From positions 2,604,001 to 2,668,000 of the forward strand of contig NC_010676.1 of assembly GCF_000020125.1 (NCBI RefSeq): a stretch of DNA of 64,000 nt, read 5' to 3'. Position 1 is the first letter of the stretch; each line of letters opens with the position of its first letter. Position numbers and translations under genes: made by a program. This document shows positions 18,061 through 27,539 of this stretch, one piece after another. The notes under the pieces are model-generated. The model was not told the DNA's origin. It made no database searches and saw nothing but the letters and a program-made list of their open reading frames with translations. Source of the stretch: Paraburkholderia phytofirmans PsJN (GTDB lineage Bacteria; Pseudomonadota; Gammaproteobacteria; Burkholderiales; Burkholderiaceae).

Positions 18061-19506
18061 TTAGTCCGGAAGGATCAGTGCCTCAGGCGCCTGTGAGTTT
18101 CGGGCCACCAGGGAGTAAAGCAATGCGGGTACGATCAGGCCCACGATCCAGGAGACATCGACGCCGCCGAGCGCCTTCACTAATGCACCGGTGTAGAAGC
18201 TGGTCGCGATGAAGGGCATCTGCACCCCCACCCCCAGCACGTAGACCACGATGCCCTTGACATTCCATCGCCCATAACGGCCGGCCGGGTCGAAAAGTGC
18301 CGGCACGTCATAGCGCTCCTTAACGACGAAGTAGTAGTCGACCAGGTTGATTGCGCTCCAGGGGGTGAGGAAAGCCAGCAGGAATAACAGGAAAGCGGAG
18401 AACTTCCTGAGGAAGTCGTGCTGCCCGGCACTTAACGCCAGCACGGTTGAAAGTCCCACCATCAACACGATGAAGAAGATCCGCACATAGCTTGAGATGG
18501 TCCGCTGTCCGCCGAATCCCGTCAAGATGGCCGCAACCGACATGACACTGCCATACGCATTCAGCGTTGTAACGGTGAGCTTGCCCAGCACAATCGTCAC
18601 ATACAGGATGACCGCAACTGCACCGCTGGCGCCCAAGTCCACGATGAAGGACACCTCATGCCCGGCGAAGCGATCGCCCGCAAGCGCAGCGGCGAAGACC
18701 CCGAACACCATGGAGATCTGCGTGCCCACCACTGAGCCCATACCAACTGCCAAGAAGGTTTTAAATGCGGGTGTAGAGCGAGGCAGATAGCGCGAATAGT
18801 CAGCCACATATGGCCCGTACGCGATTTGCCAGGAGGCGGACAATGAGACGGCCAGCAGAAAGGTTCGCATGCCGAAGTGGCAGTTCTGCAGCAGCGCGCT
18901 GATGTCATGCCCCCGAAGCAGGCTGGCGAACAGGTACAGGAACGCCCCCACACCCACAATGCTGGAAAGTCGTCCCATAACGTGGATGGTCCGGTAGCCG
19001 AGAGTGGCTAGCACAATCACCATGCCGGAGAACAGCAGGATCGCGCTGGTGTTGTCGATGTGCAGCAGATGGCCAAGCGCCTGCCCGGACAGCACCATGC
19101 CGCCAGCGGAAAATCCTACGTACATGATGCAGACGAGCAGCAGCGGCAGAATCGCACCGTACACGCCGAACTGGACGCGGCTGGAGATCATTTGCGGCAG
19201 GCCGAGTTGTGGCCCCTGCGCGCCATGCAGTGCCATCACCGCGCCACCCACAATCTGCCCAATTAGCAGGCCGATCAATGACCAGAACACATCACCGCCG
19301 AGCACCACGGCTAACGCCCCGGTGACTACGGCTGTGATCTGCAGATTGGCGCCGAGCCACAGGGTAAACTGGCTGGTCACGCTACCGTGCCGTTCTGATT
19401 CGGGGATATAGTCGATCGAGCGCCGCTCGATCAGATTGGGCGACGCAGCGCCTGATTTCGCGTGCGAAGGCGCCGGGGATACTGAGCCTGATGTCGAAGT
19501 TTCCAC
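18061..19506 (-). CDS. NCS1-family permease (purine-cytosine permease type)
   Basis: Inner-membrane cation symporter of about 481 aa with 12 predicted membrane segments. A GTG start at 19506 is preceded by AGGAG at 5 bases; in-frame sequence upstream is not family-like. Family landmarks: SIDYIPESERHGSVTSQFTL, WLGANLQITAVVTGALAVVL, SWQIAYGPYVADYSRYLP, LTPWSAINLVDYYFVVKERY. NCS1 proteins carry nucleobases, hydantoins, allantoin or thiamine; members encoded beside ureohydrolases probably import guanidino compounds. Here it lies 274 bases downstream of a ureohydrolase gene on the same strand, so that substrate class is a fair inference. Confidence 0.9.
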   Translation of the reverse strand: METSTSGSVSPAPSHAKSGAASPNLIERRSIDYIPESERHGSVTSQFTLWLGANLQITAVVTGALAVVLGGDVFWSLIGLLIGQIVGGAVMALHGAQGPQLGLPQMISSRVQFGVYGAILPLLLVCIMYVGFSAGGMVLSGQALGHLLHIDNTSAILLFSGMVIVLATLGYRTIHVMGRLSSIVGVGAFLYLFASLLRGHDISALLQNCHFGMRTFLLAVSLSASWQIAYGPYVADYSRYLPRSTPAFKTFLAVGMGSVVGTQISMVFGVFAAALAGDRFAGHEVSFIVDLGASGAVAVILYVTIVLGKLTVTTLNAYGSVMSVAAILTGFGGQRTISSYVRIFFIVLMVGLSTVLALSAGQHDFLRKFSAFLLFLLAFLTPWSAINLVDYYFVVKERYDVPALFDPAGRYGRWNVKGIVVYVLGVGVQMPFIATSFYTGALVKALGGVDVSWIVGLIVPALLYSLVARNSQAPEALILPD

Positions 19507-19780
19507 TTTGTCTCCTGGATATAGGGGCGCCTTGCCGCCAGTCGATCGGCGGCTGGCCACTGTCTGGGCCTCGCTCCGCGCGTGGCATGTGGGCGAGCGG
19601 CGCCGGGCGCTACAACCGAGCGCTGAAGGAACAGATCATTGGGGACGCATCTTCGATGGTTCGGAGAAAGTTCGGGCACCGGTTATCAAGTTCAGGATGC
19701 CTGTTCGTTGCCTCCCGCACCGTAGTCCGTGCCCCACTCCATTCAGAAAATGGCGTGGATTCCACCGATATGCCCCCTCC

Positions 19781-20755
19781 TTAACGTTGCTTACGCTGAC
19801 TAACACTCTCTGCCAGAACGCACAGAATTTCGAACATCAGTGTGGCGCCGACCAACGCCGTATTACCGCTTGGGTCGAACGGTGGCGACACCTCCACGAC
19901 GTCGCCGCCCACGAGATTCAGCCCTCGCAAGCCACGAATCATGTGCTGCGCCTCCAGTGTCGTCAGCCCTCCAATCTCAGGAGTCCCCGTGCCGGGAGCG
20001 AATACCGGGTCGAGCGCGTCGACATCGAACGTCACATATGTCGGACCGTCGCCCACCACCCGACGAGCCTCCTGAATGACCGCATCGATACCCATTGCAT
20101 GAAACTCATCGATATCGATCACGCGAATGCCTTCGCGCTCGCCCCAATCGTTCTCGCTGTCGTTGTAAAGCGCGCCGCGAATGCCGATCTGCACGGTGCG
20201 CTTCGGGTCCAGCAGGCCTTCTTCGATAGCCCTTCGGAAAGGCGTGCCATGGGTATAAATGTTGTCGCCGAAGTATCGGTTCCATGTGTCCGTATGGGCA
20301 TCGAAATGCACCATGCCGAGAGGACGATCCTTGGCCAACCCGCGCATGATGGGTAATGTCACCAGGTGATCCCCGCCCACCGACAAGGGCGCAATGCCAA
20401 GCTTGCATACCTCATCGTAAAATCCGGCAATGCGGTTGAGCGAGTCGATCAGGTCAACAGGATTGACCGGTGCATCTCCGAGGTCCGCGCAGTTGCATAA
20501 CCCGAAGGGATTGATATTGCTGGACCGGTTGACGTTGCGCACCATTGTGGAAATGTCGCGCACCTGACGCGGTCCGTGCCGTGCCCCGGGACGGTTGGTG
20601 GTGCCGCCATCCCACGGCACGCCAATCAGGCCGATATCCACGTCCTTGATACTGTTGTTCGTGAGTTCCATGTGAGGTAATCGCATCAATGTAGCTACGC
20701 CGGCATAGCGGGGCATCATCGTGCCCGTGACTGGGGCAAATTTGTTTTCTTTCAT
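19781..20755 (-). CDS. Ureohydrolase (agmatinase/guanidinobutyrase/guanidinopropionase family)
   Basis: 324 aa, cytoplasmic, binuclear Mn enzyme that hydrolyses a guanidino group to urea and an amine. All metal-binding motifs are present: SVGGDHLVTLP, VHFDAHTDTWN and TFDVDALDPVFAPGTGTPE, plus the family opening LIGVPWDGGTTNRPGARHGP and RQVRD. The loop between strands (YFGDNIYTHGTPFRRAIEEG) is of the guanidinobutyrase/guanidinopropionase type rather than arginase. The specificity (agmatine, 4-guanidinobutyrate, 3-guanidinopropionate or guanidine) cannot be decided by eye. It is divergent from a LysR gene and upstream of an NCS1 permease, the standard layout for guanidino-acid utilisation. The ATG 20755 has AAGGAA upstream. 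Confidence 0.9.
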   Translation of the reverse strand: MKENKFAPVTGTMMPRYAGVATLMRLPHMELTNNSIKDVDIGLIGVPWDGGTTNRPGARHGPRQVRDISTMVRNVNRSSNINPFGLCNCADLGDAPVNPVDLIDSLNRIAGFYDEVCKLGIAPLSVGGDHLVTLPIMRGLAKDRPLGMVHFDAHTDTWNRYFGDNIYTHGTPFRRAIEEGLLDPKRTVQIGIRGALYNDSENDWGEREGIRVIDIDEFHAMGIDAVIQEARRVVGDGPTYVTFDVDALDPVFAPGTGTPEIGGLTTLEAQHMIRGLRGLNLVGGDVVEVSPPFDPSGNTALVGATLMFEILCVLAESVSQRKQR

Positions 20756-21350
20756 GATCGGTTCCTTGTGGCAAGAGACATACGGCGCCGGTCAGTGGCA
20801 TAGAGGAAGGTTCATGTGTCCACCGTGCAGCGTTATCGTGAAGATCTCGTGCCGAAATTGGCGGGGGAATCCTGATCTTTCAAACTTCACTTCTGAGTTT
20901 GTCAAACCATCGCCGCTTTTCCGCAGCCGTCGTTACCTCATCCTGGGAACCAGGGGTTATCCACAAGCGTGGGAATGACGCGGCCCGATTCCGCATTGGG
21001 GGATCAGAGAATTGGGGGAGTCGTTCATTCCGATGGGCTAACGCGGGTATCTGCTAATCGGCCTCCCGCCAGGCTGCACCGTACTCTGTGCAACAGTTGT
21101 ACGGTTGTAAGCGCTCACCGGCCAGGCTCTTAACGGGCGCGGGCTGTTGAGCATTGCATCCTGGTACTGATTACTGGCAAAGCTCTCGCACTGCCTAAAA
21201 ACACGACAATCACAGGGTGTAAAGTGGCGCTTTCCAGTTCGATATGCCGTTCGCTTTCACACCAGCGCTGCGCACGCGCAACGTCCACATCACAATCGCA
21301 CAGCAGGCACCTTAGTCCGCCGCCCCAAGACATCAGATGAGCCCATTGTC
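20756..21350. promoter_or_regulatory. Divergent promoter region, ureohydrolase / LysR
   Basis: 595 bases between the two divergent starts with no supported gene. It should carry both promoters and LysR-type T-N11-A operators; no single site stands out. I looked for a guanidine riboswitch ahead of the ureohydrolase and found nothing I could support. Confidence 0.5.
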
Positions 21351-22265
21351 ATGATCAAAATGACCGACTTCGATCTGCGCTTGCTGCGCATCTTCAAAAC
21401 AGTCACAGATTGCGGCGGACTTTCCGCAGCTGAATCCGCGCTGAACATGAATCTCTCGACCATCAGCACGCACATTGCAGATCTTGAATCACGTGTGGGC
21501 ATCAGGTTATGCGAACGCGGCCGGCGCGGATTTCGACTGACTGTCGAGGGTAGCTCTCTATACCAGGCTACCGAAAAGCTATTGGATTCGGTTGAAGAAT
21601 TTCGCGCAGGACTCGGCGCGCTGCGCCACCAACTCAGCGGGGAACTGACGATAGGAATTGTAGACAACACGATCACCGACCAGCACTCGCATATCGCCAC
21701 CGCAATTCGCGCGGTCAAACAACGGAGCGGTGACCTGCACATCAAACTGGAAATCAAATCACCAGTGGAAATTGAGGAGGCCATACAGGAACGCAGACTG
21801 CATGTCGGCATCGGGCCTTTTCGTAACGTCTCTCCCGGCTTGACCTATGAGCCGCTCTACACCGAAGAACTGCATCTTTACTGCGGAAAAGAACATCCGA
21901 TCTTCGCATCAGCTCCGATGGATGTCGAGATGGATAACCTCCGCGAACTGGACTATGTGGCGCGCGGGTATATGCGGGAGGCGAAAGAATGGATCGATGC
22001 TTCCAGGATCAAAGTCGCAGCTACCGTTTATCACATGGAGGCTGTCGCAGTTCTCGTGCTATCTGGGAAGTTCGTTGGCTACCTTCCTACCCACTACGCC
22101 GCGCAGTGGGTCCAACAGCAATTGATGCGTCCGCTGCGCCCCGATGTTCTGAGTCACCATGCCGCCTTTAGTCTTGTGACCCGAAAAGATCGCGAACCGA
22201 CGCTCGCGGTGCAGGTATTTGTCGAGGCCTTGCGGGCCGATCTGTCGGCCCGCATAACCAGTTAG
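21351..22265 (+). CDS. LysR-family regulator of the guanidino locus
   Basis: 304 aa. DNA-binding domain MTDFDLRLLRIFKTVTDCGG then LSAAESALNMNLSTISTHIA (recognition helix) and the wing around RRGFRLTVEGSSLY. The effector domain starts GELTIGIVDNTITDQHSHIA; strands LHVGIGPFRNVSPGLTYEPL and LYTEELHLYCGKEHPI follow. The DSVEEFR/LRHQL linker helix is typical. In Pseudomonas the analogous divergent LysR regulators activate guanidinobutyrase or guanidinopropionase genes with the substrate as co-inducer; I infer the same logic here. ATG 21351 was taken; ATG 21360 is an equally possible start. Confidence 0.9.
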   Translation: MIKMTDFDLRLLRIFKTVTDCGGLSAAESALNMNLSTISTHIADLESRVGIRLCERGRRGFRLTVEGSSLYQATEKLLDSVEEFRAGLGALRHQLSGELTIGIVDNTITDQHSHIATAIRAVKQRSGDLHIKLEIKSPVEIEEAIQERRLHVGIGPFRNVSPGLTYEPLYTEELHLYCGKEHPIFASAPMDVEMDNLRELDYVARGYMREAKEWIDASRIKVAATVYHMEAVAVLVLSGKFVGYLPTHYAAQWVQQQLMRPLRPDVLSHHAAFSLVTRKDREPTLAVQVFVEALRADLSARITS

Positions 22266-23031
22266 GGTCGTGCCAATCGATATGCCTCTTTCAGCTGCGT
22301 TGGTTGACCCGGAAAGCCAGGAGAAACGGTGAATAGCTCCCATCCAGCGGGACTCAATGGACGATAAAGGAAGAGAGGTAGCCCCGCACGGTCGCTTCGG
22401 GCTACTTTGCCGCCAGCGGCATTGGCAAATGCGATGATCCTGGCCCGCGCGAACCTCGGACTTTTCACCAAGGGCAAGTGAGCAATGGCAAAAGCCCAAA
22501 CACGCGACGCGCCTCGCAGGATCGTTGACTGGGACATACGAAAACGCCGGGCGTGCCACACACCTGCTTCGAAATATCGCTGTGTCAGACTAGCGGTCGC
22601 TGGGCTGTTGTCGCGCCGATCAATCTTCGACGCCGGCTTGGCGACAGCGATACCTCTGCATAGTCAGTCCGCCGATCGTGGAGGAGTGAATTAGGCTGTC
22701 GATCGCGCCAGCGGTCTTCAACGTCCCGGAAGACGTTGGCCATCACGCTACATGATGCAGGCAGACACTCTCCCGGCGGCGCAGAAAGTCCGGAATCTTT
22801 GACACTACATCGGGCTTGCCCTTGTCGCCATGAACGTACGAGCTCCATGACTGCACGCGGATCGCCGGTGCCGTTGCATTAGCGCATTGCATGACGCCAA
22901 ACTCGCGCACCTGATGCAGTTCACCGTGTTTCCGGTGGAACCTATCATTGATTGCCTGCACCCACGCCGTCCGGTCAGCGAGGACCAGGAACTGCCACCG
23001 GATGTCAACACGGGCAAACTGCATCCGATGT
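22266..23031. other. Non-coding or decayed stretch
   Basis: 766 bases. Minus-strand frames here (for example 22743-23102) are open for about 90-120 codons but show no family, no good ribosome site and skewed composition. I see no supported feature. Confidence 0.35.
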
Positions 23032-23400
23032 CTACTGCAAGCAACCTTTGACAAACGACATATAGATGTGATCGGTGGAACGCTCCCGGAAGAACTGGAC
23101 ATGCGTGCGACCGGTTGCCCGAAAGACGCTGACCCCTATGGGCACACCGCGAAAGAACGTTTCGCCCTGCAGGCGTACAGCGTTACCAGAACTCGACTGG
23201 TGCAAACTACGGGTACTACGCTCCCACCGATCGGCAATGCACGCGACCACGGATGTCACACTCTGCCCCGTCACTCCGGAATAAGATGGTGAACCCTCGA
23301 ACATACCATTCGAGCGGGAGCAGGACGCGAGACCAGCGCATCCCAACATCAGGACAACTACCCACCGTCCCAGGTTCCAGCAGGCAAGCGCATTTTGCAT
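23032..23400 (-). CDS. Putative lipoprotein (122 aa)
   Basis: The N-terminus has a hydrophobic core and lipobox (VVVLMLGCAGLASCS), so it would be exported and lipid-anchored at the Cys of ASC. The mature part, SYSGVTGQSVTSVVACIADR, VRLQGETFFRGVPIGVSVFR, RTHVQFFRERSTDHIYMSFV and a final KGCL, reads as a genuine compact domain with two cysteines probably disulfide-linked. It resembles short Burkholderia lipoproteins of unknown function. A relative weakness is the ribosome site (AGGGTGT). It is divergent from the exported protein at 23548. Confidence 0.6.
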   Translation of the reverse strand: MQNALACWNLGRWVVVLMLGCAGLASCSRSNGMFEGSPSYSGVTGQSVTSVVACIADRWERSTRSLHQSSSGNAVRLQGETFFRGVPIGVSVFRATGRTHVQFFRERSTDHIYMSFVKGCLQ

Positions 23401-23547
23401 CGTTACACCCTGAAACTGAGGCGCTTCGGATTGAAGCTGACGAGGATCCTACGCAATAGAAGCGACAGGCGTACAGAACTAATCCGAAACGACATGTATA
23501 CTCATACCCGTTGCCAAACGGACCAATTGCCCAGCTCGGGCCCGACA

Positions 23548-23955
23548 ATGAAGGTTACCACCGCTTTCTTCTTTCTCCTTGTGTGTTGCTGGAGCTATCA
23601 CCTCGCTCATGCACAGACACCGCCCAAACCTGTGACCGACTACGCCTTTCTAAGACGCATCCACGTTCGCGAGTCGGTCGTCAATTGCATTGCCGCGTTC
23701 GACCAGTGGGTGCGAACTGCCCCGCGCTACGATTCGCTCGTCGTGTCAGCGGGGAATGCCCTGCGCGCAAAGGTATTGCCTATATCAGGCATGCCGGGCG
23801 CTGACCAGTCTGCCGCCGCGGACGCGACGGTACATATGCAGGCGTTCGCCAAGCTGCGACAGAAATACGTATGGGTACCCGTCACCGCCTCGTGCGGGGT
23901 TTGGCACAAGCACGTTATTTCCTTTCTGATCAACCCCGGAACTTCTCGTCCCTGA
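23548..23955 (+). CDS. Exported hypothetical protein (135 aa)
   Basis: The ATG at 23548 gives a clear signal peptide MKVTTAFFFLLVCCWSYHLA with cleavage after HAHA|Q. The mature part begins TPPKPVTDYAFLRRIHVRES and has two cysteines (VVNCIAAF and TASCGVWHK), with an aromatic/basic character. The in-frame extension to 23395 lacks a signal peptide at its start and is disfavoured. No family name recognised. It is convergent with the antiporter gene. Confidence 0.6.
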   Translation: MKVTTAFFFLLVCCWSYHLAHAQTPPKPVTDYAFLRRIHVRESVVNCIAAFDQWVRTAPRYDSLVVSAGNALRAKVLPISGMPGADQSAAADATVHMQAFAKLRQKYVWVPVTASCGVWHKHVISFLINPGTSRP

Positions 23956-24050
23956 TCCACGGGCAGGCCGATTGCACTTTGCGCCACCACTGGCCACATA
24001 AATGATGGTGGCGGGCTGCCGGGGCCCCAGTGGCCTAGGCCACAGGGCAT

Positions 24051-25310
24051 CTACAGCAGTACGAACGCCACACATGCGGTCGCGGTCGGAAGAATGGCAC
24101 TTGCCAGCAGTCCGAGCGCGCCGACGGACCCGTCGGAGAAGCCACTACGCACGATGGCGAGTCCCGCCGGATTCGGAGCATTGGCAATAACCGTCAGCCC
24201 GCCCCCGGTCACTGCACCCGCGACAAGCAGATACTTTGCTTCATGAGACAAACCTTCAATCAGTGAACCGAGATAGGTGATGGCTGCGTTATCCATGATT
24301 GCAGTCAAACCGGTCGCGCCAATGTAAAGTACCTGCGCGTCCATGGACCGAACAATCGGCTGAAGCCACCATTGCTGCAGTCCGCCCAGCACGACCAGTC
24401 CGCTAAGGAAGAACGCCACAAGCAGACTCTCGCGCAACAACAGGGGCGACTGATACCGTTCGTATGCCTGCGTGAACCCCAGAAAGAATAGAAAGGCGGC
24501 GACAAATATGATCGCGTGATGGGCGTTCAGAACGACGAAGACAAGAAAGCACAGATGCGTCAGCGTGACTCCAATCGGGACGGATTCTTCCTCAATCGGT
24601 CCGGCACGCGCGCACTCAACCAACGGAATTTGACGCGCAATGGCAGTCAGCAGCACCGTCGCATTGACCGCGACGGCGATTGCAGCCTTCCATCCGAAAG
24701 TCGTCGCCATGAAGGCGGTATTCCAGCCCCATGCCGAGGCAACCATCAGAACGGGCGGCGCAGCATAAGCTGTCAGCGTGCCGCCGATCGATATGTTGAC
24801 GAAAAGCACCGCGAGCGCGCTGTACTTGGATGACTCCCTGACGGGGAGCAGGAAAAGACGGTCGCGCAGTAGCAAGGCCGCAAGCGTCATGGCCGCTGGC
24901 TCGGTGATAAAGGATCCCAGAAGGGGCACGATGCTGAGCGACAGCCAGATTATCGCCAGTTCGGAGCGCAGGGGCGTAAACCGCGCGACGGTCAGCAGCA
25001 GCCGGGAGACTGCCAGCAGAACCGGCCGGCTCGCGGCGATGACCATAATAACGAACACAAATGCGGGTTCGGTGAACTCGCGTGCCTCCAGATAATCAAC
25101 GACCGCACCTTTACCCGACACCACCCATATGACGATACAGAGTATGAGCGCCCAGAATCCAAAGATCACCTCCACCTCGCCCAGGAAGTGAAACAAGCCT
25201 GCATGCGTGGGATACGGTGTCGCTAGCCTCTGGATCTGCTTACCAGCGAAGGTATGGATCAGAGCAAGTGCGAAAATGCAGGCAGCAGCGACTTCGATTG
25301 CATAAGACAT
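24051..25310 (-). CDS. Putative Na+/H+ antiporter-type membrane protein
   Basis: 419 aa with about 11 hydrophobic segments, full length. It matches the family annotated putative Na+/H+ antiporter in proteobacteria: MSYAIEVAAACIFALALIHT, the pair GEVEVIFGFWALIL, SFITEPAAMTLAALLLRDRL, the re-entrant-like NISIGGTLTAYAAPPVLMVA, and TAIMDNAAITYLGSLIEGLS with GGGLTVIANAPNPAGLAIV. These paired polar half-helices are typical of the ion transporter superfamily. It would act in the inner membrane in ion or pH homeostasis, fitting the ClC and mechanosensitive genes nearby. Direct transport evidence for the family is thin. Confidence 0.85.
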   Translation of the reverse strand: MSYAIEVAAACIFALALIHTFAGKQIQRLATPYPTHAGLFHFLGEVEVIFGFWALILCIVIWVVSGKGAVVDYLEAREFTEPAFVFVIMVIAASRPVLLAVSRLLLTVARFTPLRSELAIIWLSLSIVPLLGSFITEPAAMTLAALLLRDRLFLLPVRESSKYSALAVLFVNISIGGTLTAYAAPPVLMVASAWGWNTAFMATTFGWKAAIAVAVNATVLLTAIARQIPLVECARAGPIEEESVPIGVTLTHLCFLVFVVLNAHHAIIFVAAFLFFLGFTQAYERYQSPLLLRESLLVAFFLSGLVVLGGLQQWWLQPIVRSMDAQVLYIGATGLTAIMDNAAITYLGSLIEGLSHEAKYLLVAGAVTGGGLTVIANAPNPAGLAIVRSGFSDGSVGALGLLASAILPTATACVAFVLL

Positions 25311-25422
25311 CCGTCAGGCGATCCTTGGTGTCAGGGGGGCGTGAATTTCTGTCATCTGCCGTCCGATGAAGAAGATGTTCGGAAGGCGATTCGAACCTGG
25401 TGCCGCAATCGACGCGCGCACC

Positions 25423-26748
25423 TTATGAGGCCTGCTTTGCGCCACCGCTGCTGTAGCGCTCAGACAACGCCTCATATAACGGCGGCGCAAATAGCCGCGA
25501 AACCTGGCTTGCTATCAACGCGGTCGCCATCAGAGAAATCACAAGGGCATGTCCGTTGATCATCTCGATCACAATGACAAATGATGTAATCGGACTTTGC
25601 GTGACGGCAGCAAGATAGCCGACCATGCCGAGCGCAATCAGCATCGGCAATTGCATCTGGGAGAACACGAGGTGGAGCGCATTGCCGATGCCTGCACCGA
25701 TCGCGAGGGACGGTGCAAAAAGCCCTCCTGGCGCGCCGGGGAGATACGATCCGATCATCGAGGCCATCTTGAGTACCGGATAAAGGATCGTCAGATGAGC
25801 GCGTCCGTCAAGCATGTCCCTTGCTTCGACGTAGCCGCTTCCAAAAGTGTGGCCACCGGAGAACACGCCGATCGCGGCGATGACCAGCCCGCAGCCGGCA
25901 CCGAACAGAATCGGGCGATGGGAGCGGCAGTCCAGGATGATGGATGGCATCCATCGACGGGTATTCAGAAGCAGCCAGCAGAAGATGCCGCCGGCGCTTC
26001 CGGCAACGACGCCAATGAGGACGACTGCGACAGCCAGCAGATCGGGAAAACCCGTTCCGATGTCGATCGTTCCGAAATAGGTATAGTTTCCCTGGATGCC
26101 GAGCGAAACGATACCGGCAAAGATGATTGCAGTGATAAGCACGCCACTCGTGCGCTGCTCGAAACTGCGGGTCAACTCCTCAATGGCAAAGACCACACCC
26201 GCCAGCGGTGCATTGAATGCGGCTGAGAGGCCTGCAGCGGCGCCGGCTAGCGCCAGTCTGCGCTCCAGTGCACCGCCTCGCATCGCACGAAACCGCTTCG
26301 GATAAAACGACCGCAGATTGAACATCAACGCCGCACCAACATGAATCGTCGGCCCCTCGCGTCCGATGGTAAATCCGCCGAGCATGGCGAGAAACGAGAC
26401 GAGTATCTTGCCGAGGAGGATCCCAGGCGTCAGAAGACGCTCTCCAATCCCACCGCGGTCGTGCAAGGTTGCAATGACTTGCGGAATACCACTACCTTCG
26501 GAACCGGGGAAGAAACGTAGCGTCAGCCAGACGCAAATCGCGCTTATAGCAGGTGTGACCAGTAGCGGTAGCCACCGATATCGGGCGACGTACTGGAGAA
26601 ATTCGCTGTAGCCAAAGTCAATGAGTCGTGCGTACGCGACCGCAACAAGCCCGACTGCCACTGCACCGAGCCAGAAAACACCGTAGTGAAGCCACAAGCG
26701 GTGCGCCCGCTGGAGAGTTTGTCTGTCAATAAGAGAGCGCAGCCGCAT
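25423..26748 (-). CDS. ClC-family chloride channel/transporter (ClcB type, no CBS domains)
   Basis: 441 aa. Anion-path signatures are all present: GSGIPQV, GREGPTIHVG (gating Glu), and GGLFAPSLAIGAG; an internal Glu in FAIEELTRSF matches the proton-path glutamate of exchangers, and a C-terminal Tyr lies in PPLYEALSERY. It therefore has the residues expected of a Cl-/H+ exchanger. The protein ends soon after the membrane domain, without CBS domains, in contrast to the second ClC in this island. Family exchangers assist extreme acid resistance by moving anions as protons are consumed. It lies 112 bases downstream from the antiporter-like gene in the genome order and reads on the same strand. 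Confidence 0.92.
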   Translation of the reverse strand: MRLRSLIDRQTLQRAHRLWLHYGVFWLGAVAVGLVAVAYARLIDFGYSEFLQYVARYRWLPLLVTPAISAICVWLTLRFFPGSEGSGIPQVIATLHDRGGIGERLLTPGILLGKILVSFLAMLGGFTIGREGPTIHVGAALMFNLRSFYPKRFRAMRGGALERRLALAGAAAGLSAAFNAPLAGVVFAIEELTRSFEQRTSGVLITAIIFAGIVSLGIQGNYTYFGTIDIGTGFPDLLAVAVVLIGVVAGSAGGIFCWLLLNTRRWMPSIILDCRSHRPILFGAGCGLVIAAIGVFSGGHTFGSGYVEARDMLDGRAHLTILYPVLKMASMIGSYLPGAPGGLFAPSLAIGAGIGNALHLVFSQMQLPMLIALGMVGYLAAVTQSPITSFVIVIEMINGHALVISLMATALIASQVSRLFAPPLYEALSERYSSGGAKQAS

Positions 26749-26873
26749 GGCGTCCAGTGAAAAAAGTAAACTGCAAGTTTAAATGCCGCAGAAGGATCTG
26801 GAGAACAGCGCCAACCAGATCGGACATCGCGGGCTTGCCGGGCGCGTCAGATTCGGCCATCCTGAATCCGAAT

Positions 26874-27539
26874 TCACATCCGCTCCTTGATGCCCTTGCG
26901 GATCAGCCACCAGTTGACGGGATACGTTGTCAGGAAGCCCACGATCATCGCGACCTGCATCATCAACCAGTACGCCCAGTCGGTGGGCTGCAGGTCTGGA
27001 TAGAGCGTGACGCGAAAAGTCATCCAGGCAAACATCCCGATTTCGTAGGCGACAAGCGAAAGCGTGTCGATCTTTACCGCAGTCACGATGCCGTCCATCA
27101 GGTTCAGGCCACGCATCGGTGCGACCGAGAAATACTGGAAAACGATCCCGAAGAGATACGCGAGCACAAAGCCGATCAGCATTTTCCCGATCAGATCAGA
27201 GCCAAAGAGCGTGAACGACAGACCAAATGCCAGCCAGTCGCCAACGAAATCGCCCAGGGCACAACCCGAACCGCAATGCGACGCGCCTGAAAACGTTGCC
27301 TGCCACATGGGCTTCTTACTGTGACCCGGATTTCGCGCCGGCCCCGCCCGGCCGAACCAGTAGTAGAAGATAAGACCCAGCGGCCCCCAGTAAAGCATGG
27401 TCAGCGGCCAGACAGCCTCCATTATCTTCATGTGCTGTCGCTGTCCCCGAAGGAATATATCAACGAGGACCCAGGCTGCCGATGCAACCGACAACCCGAT
27501 GAACAGCTTCGCAATCCCATCCAGCGTATCGTGCGTCAT
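26874..27539 (-). CDS. DUF4396 domain-containing membrane protein
   Basis: 221 aa. An N-terminal membrane segment (LFIGLSVASAAWVLVDIFLR), then MEAVWPLTMLYWGPLGLIFY, a linker, and the DUF4396 core ATFSGASHCGSGCALGDFVG, with the signature C-H-C-G-G-C-LGD, followed by four further membrane segments ending TYPVNWWLIRKGIKERM. The clustered His/Cys could bind metal; the family function is unknown. DUF4396 proteins are often encoded beside copper or cation transport genes. Transcribed in the same direction as the ClC and antiporter genes downstream, with a 125-base gap. Confidence 0.9.
   Translation of the reverse strand: MTHDTLDGIAKLFIGLSVASAAWVLVDIFLRGQRQHMKIMEAVWPLTMLYWGPLGLIFYYWFGRAGPARNPGHSKKPMWQATFSGASHCGSGCALGDFVGDWLAFGLSFTLFGSDLIGKMLIGFVLAYLFGIVFQYFSVAPMRGLNLMDGIVTAVKIDTLSLVAYEIGMFAWMTFRVTLYPDLQPTDWAYWLMMQVAMIVGFLTTYPVNWWLIRKGIKERM

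Noticed and set aside
20756..21350. Possible guanidine riboswitch before the ureohydrolase
   Set aside because: No conserved core motif could be identified by eye; left as a check to run.
22743..23102. Minus-strand 119-codon frame
   Set aside because: Overlaps the better-supported lipoprotein gene and lacks recognisable domain or start signal.
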